Source: JBOHHR01 sp050740975 (lineage in GTDB: Bacteria; Pseudomonadota; Gammaproteobacteria; JBOHHR01). From it: DNA of 12,236 nt. Positions within the stretch are counted from its first letter, which is position 1. Each line of letters opens with the position of its first letter. The DNA lies in the NCBI GenBank assembly GCA_050740975.1, contig JBOIEE010000029.1, positions 1 through 12,236 on the forward strand, in the 5' to 3' direction. The position numbers and the translations under genes were made by a program. The notes below the pieces were generated by a model that saw only the letters and a program-made list of their open reading frames with translations, ran no database searches and was not told the DNA's origin. Shown here piece after piece: positions 7,984 to 12,236 of the stretch.

Positions 7984-7993
7984 GAGAGGAGAG
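7984..7993 (+). promoter_or_regulatory. Ribosome-binding site that fixes the S9 peptidase start
   Basis: The purine run GAGAGGAGAG ends about 8 nt before ATG 8002. The same frame is open from ATG 7936, but the 22 residues between are glycine-rich and unlike the family, and they overlap this Shine-Dalgarno. ATG 8002 is therefore preferred. Confidence 0.7.
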
Positions 7994-8001
7994 AAAATAC
8001 G

Positions 8002-9945
8002 ATGACAACGGCATGCATTCGTCCCTACGGCTCATGGGAATCGCCAGTGACGAGCGATCTAATCGTCGCCACGACGATCGGCCTTGGGGAGATCACGCTG
8101 CACGGCGATGAAATCTACTGGCTAGAAATGCGGCCGGAGGAAGGCGGCCGCCAGGTGCTCGTACGCCGAAGCGCCGATGGCACTCTTCGGGATGTGAATC
8201 CCGCACCTTATAACGCCCGGACGCGGGTCCATGAATACGGCGGCGGATCGTATCTGCTCGAAGATGGCGGTGTGGTCTTCTTGTCGAATTTCGCCGATCA
8301 GCGGCTGTATGTTCTCGCGCAGGGGGCAGAACCCCAAGCTTTGACGCCCGAAGGTGAGTTCCGCTACGCCGATGGAGTACTAGACCGATCCCGACGGCGT
8401 CTCATCTGCGTGCGCGAAGATCACTCGAACCCAGGCCGGGAGCCCATCAATACCCTCGTGGCGGTCCCCTTAGCTTCGCCTCCCGCCGAAAGCCCGAGTG
8501 TGCTGGTTAGCGGGGCAGACTTCTATTCTAGCCCCCGGCTTAGCCCGGATAGCCGCCGCCTCGCTTGGCTTTCTTGGCGTCATCCCAACATGCCCTGGGA
8601 TGGGACTGAGCTGTGGATAGCCGAGATCCGTGAGGATGGCTCCCTCACGGAGCCCAGGCTCGTCGCTGGCGGCGCTGAGGAGTCGATCTTCCAGCCGGAA
8701 TTCTCGCCCGATGGCAGCCTCTATTTCGTCTCCGACTGCACCGGATTTTGGAACCTTTATCGCTGGGTTGAGGGCCGCGTCTCTCCCGTGATTCAGCGGG
8801 AAGCAGAGTTCGGCGTGCCGCAATGGATGTTCCGGGAATCGACTTACGCCTTTGCTTCTGGACAAGAGATCATCGCCACCTATACGGAGAACGGGATCGG
8901 CCACCTGTGCCGCATCGACGCGGGCTCGTGTATTCTCGAGGACATCGAAACCCCCTATACCGATTTTCAGTCAGTTCAGGCCGACGGTTCGAGCGTGGTC
9001 TTCCTAGGCGCTTCACCGACCGAATTTCCTTCCGTCGTTCGCTTAGATCTGCGCTCAGGAAAGCTCGAGGTGTTGCGCCGCGCGAGCGATCTCGCGCTCG
9101 ATCCAGGATTCGTCTCTATCGGGGAATCGATCGAGTTTCCGACCGAAGGCCGGCGCACGGCCTATGGCTTCTTCTATCCGCCCGCGAACGCGAATTTCAA
9201 CGCGCCACCGGGCGAAAAGCCGCCGCTTTTGGTGATGAGCCACGGCGGTCCGACCGCCGCTAGCCACAACGGCTTGAAACCGCAAGTGCAGTACTACACG
9301 AGCCGTGGCTTTGCGCTGCTCGATGTAAACTACGGCGGCAGCACGGGTTACGGTCGAGCTTACCGGCAGCGCTTGCTCGGACAATGGGGCATCGTCGATG
9401 TGGATGATTGCACCAATGGGGCCCTGCATCTCGCGGCGCAAGGCAGGGTGGATCCCAAGCGGCTCGCCATCCGGGGCGGCAGCGCCGGGGGATTTACCAC
9501 GCTCGCGGCACTCGCCTTCCGCAAGGTGTTCACCGCGGGAGCCAGTCATTTTGGGGTGAGCGATCTGGAAGGGCTCGCACGAGAGACGCACAAGTTCGAA
9601 TCGCGCTATCTCGATAAGCTCATCGGACCCTACCCCGAGTGTGCCGAAATCTACCGGGCGCGCTCGCCGATCCATGCAGTCGATGATCTCTCCTGCCCGA
9701 TCATCTTCTTCCAAGGCTTGGAAGATACAGTCGTCCCGCCCAATCAGGCGGAGAAGATGGTGGAGGCTTTAAAAAAGAAAGGGCTGCCTGTGGCCTATGT
9801 GGCTTTTGAAGGGGAGCATCATGGTTTCCGGCAGGCCAAGAACATCAAGCGCACGCTCGATGCCGAGCTCTATTTTTATTCCAAAGTATTCGGCTTCCAA
9901 CCGGCCGAGCCGATCGACCCCGTGCCCATCGAAAACTTGGGCTAG
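8002..9945 (+). CDS. S9-family serine peptidase (dipeptidyl/acylaminoacyl-peptidase type)
   Basis: This is a 647-aa cytosolic peptidase of the prolyl oligopeptidase family, which cleaves short peptides at the N-terminal side of the chain. Residues about 20-380 form the beta-propeller gate, rich in strand repeats with SPDSRRLAW- and SPDGSLYFV-like motifs. The C-terminal alpha/beta-hydrolase domain starts near 400. The catalytic triad is visible: Ser494 in GGSAGG, Asp575 in GLEDTVVPP, and His607 in GEHHGFR. The oxyanion region MSHGGPTA and the motif DVNYGGSTGYGRAYR are also typical of the family. There is no signal peptide or membrane helix. The gene is divergent from rdrA; 249 bp separate the two starts and would hold both promoters. 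Nothing links it functionally to RADAR; it looks like a resident chromosomal gene. Substrate preference within the family cannot be read from sequence. Confidence 0.93.
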   Translation: MTTACIRPYGSWESPVTSDLIVATTIGLGEITLHGDEIYWLEMRPEEGGRQVLVRRSADGTLRDVNPAPYNARTRVHEYGGGSYLLEDGGVVFLSNFADQRLYVLAQGAEPQALTPEGEFRYADGVLDRSRRRLICVREDHSNPGREPINTLVAVPLASPPAESPSVLVSGADFYSSPRLSPDSRRLAWLSWRHPNMPWDGTELWIAEIREDGSLTEPRLVAGGAEESIFQPEFSPDGSLYFVSDCTGFWNLYRWVEGRVSPVIQREAEFGVPQWMFRESTYAFASGQEIIATYTENGIGHLCRIDAGSCILEDIETPYTDFQSVQADGSSVVFLGASPTEFPSVVRLDLRSGKLEVLRRASDLALDPGFVSIGESIEFPTEGRRTAYGFFYPPANANFNAPPGEKPPLLVMSHGGPTAASHNGLKPQVQYYTSRGFALLDVNYGGSTGYGRAYRQRLLGQWGIVDVDDCTNGALHLAAQGRVDPKRLAIRGGSAGGFTTLAALAFRKVFTAGASHFGVSDLEGLARETHKFESRYLDKLIGPYPECAEIYRARSPIHAVDDLSCPIIFFQGLEDTVVPPNQAEKMVEALKKKGLPVAYVAFEGEHHGFRQAKNIKRTLDAELYFYSKVFGFQPAEPIDPVPIENLG

Positions 9946-9970
9946 CCTCGAAAACCGCCAAGAGAAAGGG

Positions 9971-10135
9971 TCAAGCCACCCGGATGCCATCCTCCGCCTG
10001 CCAAGGCGGACTGACGATGACAGCGAACTCAAGCGGTTCATCGCCGACGTTCTCTATCCACCGTGTACAACCGGCCGGAATGACGATGGCGTCACTGCAG
10101 AATAGAGGCTCCGGGTGCTGCTTTCCGCGCGACAT
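9971..10135 (-). pseudogene. 3' remnant of a cupin-domain gene
   Basis: On the minus strand the frame from ATG 10135 to TGA 9971 gives 54 residues. They contain DAIVIPAGCTRWIENVGDEP and then FAVIVSPPWQAEDG, the second half of a small cupin (the proline-glycine turn, the Glu-Asn strand and the C-terminal SPPWQ strand). The metal-binding HxH half that should precede it is missing. Upstream in another frame lies a 38-residue open stretch (10208 to 10092) that begins 11 bp after the stop of the 233-aa gene and that I do not recognise; an in-frame TGA separates earlier sequence from the cupin frame. This is best read as a decayed or truncated gene. A translated fragment is possible but unlikely, since the fold would be incomplete. 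Confidence 0.6.
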
Positions 10136-10219
10136 ACCAACTCGCTTGCGCCTCGTTCAAGTTGCTAAGCACCTCCAACAGGAACTGCTCCAATGGCCCG
10201 ACGACCATACGTTAGTTAC

Positions 10220-10921
10220 TCATTCTTTGAGCTCTATGAGGAGATCCCCTTCGGCGACATGGATGTTTTCCACCCCATCCGCGAACGCTTTCCAAAAACC
10301 CTGCTCGCTGCCGAACTCCTTGACCAAATCGATGTTCTTGATCCCGCCCAGCCAGGCGTTGGGTATGGGAACGCCCATGATGCTGATGCCTTTTAATACG
10401 ACAATCGGTTTGCCCCGGTCGTACGCAAGGCCCAAACCCGCGCGCATTTTAAGCGTTTTTCCTCCCAACACGGGGAAATCTTCCTCAAGCGGGACCAGAA
10501 GCTTCGCACTGACCAAGCCTTCGGAAAGGTCGACGGCGAGCTTTCTCGCCAAGTCGGTGTTCTTAGCCAGCAGGGCATTGAGTTCCTTTTCGCTGAAGCG
10601 GATGGTCCGATCCGCCCCCTCTTCGCTGTAAGGCTCTGGCTCAAGCGCTTCTTCCGGCGGCGACTCGCTTCGAGCTCCGCCGGGCTTATCGGGCTCCGCA
10701 GCCGCTGCAAAAAAGCTCAAGCGCTCGATCTTGGTGTTCAGAGCCCGCTCTTCTTCGGTATTGAGGGTCACGGGGACAAAATCGGAAGGAAAAAAATAGG
10801 CCCTAAAACCCAGAACAGCGACCAACGCGATCACGATAACCGGCGTTAAAAAAATGGCTGTTGCTTGCAGCCAAGCGAAACGGCGTTTTGGCGTCGTCTC
10901 CAGGGGCTGATCGTCTCCCAT
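10220..10921 (-). CDS. Conserved hypothetical protein with one N-terminal membrane anchor
   Basis: This is a 233-aa protein of unassigned function. A short basic cytoplasmic N-terminus precedes one hydrophobic helix (about residues 20-44), with positive charges on the inside, so the rest is probably periplasmic. A Pro/Glu-rich, disordered-looking linker covers about 75-104. A soluble domain from about 106 begins with RTIRFSEKELNALL and continues with alternating beta-strand-like segments (about 137-180) and a glycine-rich turn near 183-193. The ELNALL motif recalls membrane-anchored proteins of the YpmS/DUF2140 kind, but I cannot confirm the relationship. ATG 10921 has GGGAG at 9 nt spacing, set in a small hairpin loop. 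The gene stands alone, convergent with the S9 peptidase. The coding call is strong and the function unknown. Confidence 0.78.
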   Translation of the reverse strand: MGDDQPLETTPKRRFAWLQATAIFLTPVIVIALVAVLGFRAYFFPSDFVPVTLNTEEERALNTKIERLSFFAAAAEPDKPGGARSESPPEEALEPEPYSEEGADRTIRFSEKELNALLAKNTDLARKLAVDLSEGLVSAKLLVPLEEDFPVLGGKTLKMRAGLGLAYDRGKPIVVLKGISIMGVPIPNAWLGGIKNIDLVKEFGSEQGFWKAFADGVENIHVAEGDLLIELKE

Positions 10922-10923
10922 CT

Positions 10924-10941
10924 AACAACTCTCCCGTTGTT
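10924..10941 (-). promoter_or_regulatory. Hairpin that displays the Shine-Dalgarno of the 233-aa membrane-protein gene
   Basis: The minus-strand transcript would read AACAAC, GGGAGA, GTTGTT, then AG and the ATG at 10921. The six-base arms are exactly complementary, and the six-base loop is the ribosome-binding sequence itself. The stem is AT-rich and weak. It could present the site to the ribosome or act as a protein-binding operator. The structure is visible; a regulatory role is inference. Confidence 0.4.
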
Positions 10942-10961
10942 CTTAGAATCGAACCCTTTTG

Positions 10962-10991
10962 TTAAATCCTAGGATCTCGTGTTGCGCTCAT
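10962..10991 (-). CDS. Nine-codon open frame with an ideal Shine-Dalgarno (possible leader peptide)
   Basis: On the minus strand AAGGAG (11002 to 10997) lies exactly 5 nt before ATG 10991, and the frame reads MSATRDPRI and stops at TAA 10964-10962. It ends 40 nt before the start of the 233-aa membrane-protein gene. It could be a leader peptide, the original start of a gene that lost its body, or chance. There is no run of a regulatory amino acid and no attenuator. It is reported because its translation signal is the best in this part of the window. Confidence 0.2.
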   Translation of the reverse strand: MSATRDPRI

Positions 10992-11002
10992 AAACACTCC
11001 TT

Positions 11003-11231
11003 ATCGCTTACCACGGGCTCGATGTGGGCGTTAGCGAAATGACTGGTTGTTCCACGGGATCCTTGGATAAGTTTTTATCGTATCCTATTTGGCAGGTAAC
11101 GCGCCAGCCCTTGGCTTAGTACCGTGCACGCTGAGCCTCGCTCCGTATATCATGAGCACATTGGCCCAAGTCGGGCTTCGCGCATCGCACTTCAGGAGAT
11201 GCAGGGCGCGGCGCTGCGGAAAGACAGCAAT
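11003..11231. other. Stretch without a recognisable gene
   Basis: I see no convincing gene, RNA or repeat here. A 26-residue open frame (11039-11119, plus strand) and an open frame that runs into the patatin remnant from 11124 show no family resemblance. Together with the debris downstream it looks like decayed DNA. Confidence 0.5.
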
Positions 11232-11348
11232 ATGACCTCAGCCAACACTGATCTCGCGCTGGTGATGACGGGTGGCAGGGCGCGGGCAGCCTACCAGGTG
11301 GGATTTCTTCGCTGTATCGCACGGAGATATCCCGATCTCACTATACCT
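11232..11348 (+). pseudogene. 5' fragment of a patatin-like phospholipase gene
   Basis: From ATG 11232 the translation contains LALVMTGGRARAAYQVGFLR and then YPDLTIP. This is the start of a bacterial patatin-like lipase, where the oxyanion motif normally reads GGGARGAYQVG. Two of the conserved glycines are replaced (GGR, ARA). The catalytic GxSxG serine that should follow about 20-30 residues later never appears, because near 11349 the sequence switches to thiolase. It is therefore only the first ~39 codons of a lipase and cannot be active. Fusion of the two pieces in one frame probably results from a deletion. Confidence 0.6.
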
Positions 11349-11600
11349 CTCGCGCGCGAACTCTGGCTCGATGCGAAGCTTAAGCCGCACGTTCCCATCT
11401 TCACCACGATCATGCAGTGTAGCACGAGCATGATCGCGGTCTTCGAGGCCGCCGGATGCTGGGTTACGGCGGAACGGCGCTAGCCATGGCCGGCGGTGTG
11501 GAGAGCATGACCCACGTACAAGTCGGCCTCCGGCAGAATCTCTCGGACTGGCTCCGGCGGTCACCCAGGTACGCGGTTTCGGCCAGCGCATCAAGGCTCG
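11349..11600 (+). pseudogene. Internal fragment of a thiolase (acetyl-CoA acetyltransferase) gene with two frameshifts
   Basis: Three consecutive pieces in three frames read as thiolase. The first (11349-11455) has LARELWLDAKL, then VPIFTTIMQCSTSMIAVFEA, which carries the active-site cysteine region. The second (from 11456) has MLGYGGTALAMAGGVESMTH and VGLRQNLSDWLRR, where AGGVESM is the thiolase signature. The third (11560-11600) has VTQVRGFGQRIKAR. The breaks near 11456 and 11560 are single-base-type shifts. Only about 80 of the usual ~390-430 residues are present. The catalytic His and the C-terminal Cys domain are missing, so the piece is non-functional. Confidence 0.6.
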
Positions 11601-11837
11601 ATGCAGGCCGAAGAACGGCTTGCCACCTTTCTGCTCAATTTTTCCCAGCGCTTTTCTGCGCAGGGATATTCGCCGACCTGCTTCAACCTGCGCATGACTA
11701 GGGAAGAGATCGGCGGTTACCTGGGATTGAAACTGGAAACGGTCAGTCGCACCTTTTCGAAATTCCAGGAAGACGGTCTAATCAACGTCCGGAACAAAGC
11801 CATCGAGTTAAAGGACGTTGAAGGTTTCAACGTCTGA
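11601..11837 (+). pseudogene. DNA-binding C-terminal fragment of an Fnr/Crp-family regulator
   Basis: The 78-residue frame from ATG 11601 begins at AEERLATFLLNFSQRF, the hinge that follows the dimerisation helix in Fnr. It runs through the whole winged-helix domain, including MTREEIGGYLGLKLETVSRT. The recognition helix keeps the Glu and Ser-Arg residues that in Fnr contact TTGAT half-sites. The cysteine-bearing sensor domain and the dimer helix, about 160 residues, are absent; thiolase debris abuts instead. AAGG lies about 4-5 nt before the ATG, so a stand-alone peptide could be translated, but without dimerisation it would bind poorly. I read it as a truncated fnr copy. The frame itself is uninterrupted, suggesting recent loss. 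A run of T after the stop (near 11861) could end a transcript weakly. Confidence 0.68.
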
Positions 11838-11880
11838 TCGAGCAAAGTTGCTGTTGAGCATTTTTTGTTTTGACAGATTC

Positions 11881-12236
11881 TTAGTCCGGCTGCAACTTAA
11901 GGCGGACCCGCAAAGTCTGCGGGTCGAGGCGGTGATGAATCTCAAAACCGAGATCCTCGGCCAGCGCGAGCATGCGTTCGTTCTCGGACAACATCTCGCC
12001 GATTAATTCGCCGGTGCCGCGCGACCGGCAGTAGCGGATCATTTTTTCCAGAAGCGCATTACCCAACTCATGCCTCTGGATATCGGAGCGCACCATAATC
12101 GCGAACTCGGCGCGTATGTTGTCAGGGTCGGCCACTGCGCGCACTTCGCCCAAAGACTCGCCGCGCCCAGCGCCGTCGGCGGCGGTGGTGGCGGCGATGA
12201 AAGACATTTCCCGTAGACCGCTTCTCGGTCCGCAGC
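11881..12236 (-). CDS. GNAT acetyltransferase, C-terminal part (Pat-like; runs off the right edge)
   Basis: This is the C-terminal acyltransferase domain of a GNAT protein. The frame is open to the window edge upstream of ATG 12207, where it reads GLREMSFIA. That resembles the REM-(A/S)FVA strand found inside protein acetyltransferases of the Pat/YfiQ type, so 12207 is probably internal and the gene continues beyond the window. RAEFAIMVRSD and GELIGEMLSENERMLALAED match the core strands and helix of this family. The acetyl-CoA-binding motif, normally Q-x-x-G-x-G, reads QRHELG, with Glu in place of the first glycine, which may weaken cofactor binding. It ends at TAA 11881 and is convergent with the Fnr remnant, leaving 43 bp between them. 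Confidence 0.75.
   Translation of the reverse strand, partial: CGPRSGLREMSFIAATTAADGAGRGESLGEVRAVADPDNIRAEFAIMVRSDIQRHELGNALLEKMIRYCRSRGTGELIGEMLSENERMLALAEDLGFEIHHRLDPQTLRVRLKLQPD

Noticed and set aside
9055..9714. Long minus-strand open frame (219 aa) opposite the S9 peptidase gene
   Set aside because: It lies wholly inside a well-supported gene with its catalytic triad, has no recognisable motif, and reflects the third-position bias of the GC-rich gene.
9993..10010. Seven-bp stem with GCCA loop (TCCGCCT / AGGCGGA) after the S9 peptidase
   Set aside because: No T run follows, and the sequence encodes the SPPWQAE part of the cupin remnant, so it is not a convincing intrinsic terminator.
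1..12236. CRISPR arrays, tRNA or rRNA genes, insertion sequences, integrase or attachment repeats
   Set aside because: Looked for on both strands; no spaced direct repeats, cloverleaf-like segments, transposase motifs or flanking duplications were seen by eye.

Overview
The window looks like a chromosomal segment of a proteobacterium of moderately high GC, most likely gammaproteobacterial. The evidence is the Fnr-type helix-turn-helix remnant, the S9 peptidase and the Pat-like acetyltransferase tail. The assignment to a class is an inference from protein flavour, not from a marker gene.

Layout. The left edge (1-1757) holds the N-terminal half of a sodium/calcium exchanger on the minus strand and, facing away from it, an apparently intact 2-aminoethylphosphonate aminotransferase (PhnW type). 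Next comes a minus-strand operon filling 7752 down to 1948. It comprises a GTG- or ATG-started P-loop ATPase of 825 aa, a divergent adenosine-deaminase-fold protein of 904 aa coupled to it by an ATGA overlap, and after 106 bp a 169-aa four-helix membrane protein. The two large genes match the architecture of the RADAR anti-phage system (RdrA ATPase, RdrB deaminase). All deaminase metal and catalytic residues and both Walker motifs are present. The membrane protein sits where RADAR loci carry accessory membrane genes (Csx27-like RdrC or SLATT RdrD), and its size and topology fit the Csx27-like type better. RADAR is a described system; the less characterised parts here are the third gene, a stem-loop over the rdrA start, and a perfect 22-bp palindrome inside rdrA.

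The operon diverges from a plus-strand S9-family prolyl-oligopeptidase-type peptidase (8002-9945). To the right the DNA becomes sparse and worn. There is a cupin 3' remnant (9971-10135) and a conserved single-span membrane protein (10220-10921) with its Shine-Dalgarno in a hairpin loop, preceded by a 9-codon open frame with a perfect Shine-Dalgarno. After that comes a mosaic of gene debris on the plus strand: the start of a patatin-like lipase, a twice-frameshifted piece of a thiolase, then only the DNA-binding end of an Fnr-type regulator. The right edge holds the C-terminal end of a GNAT acetyltransferase on the minus strand.

Working together: RdrA and RdrB, plus probably the membrane protein, form one defence unit. 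The flanking genes show no functional link to it. A defence operon beside decaying gene fragments is typical of a chromosomal site with frequent insertion and deletion, but no integrase, transposase, tRNA gene, attachment repeat or CRISPR array is visible in the window.
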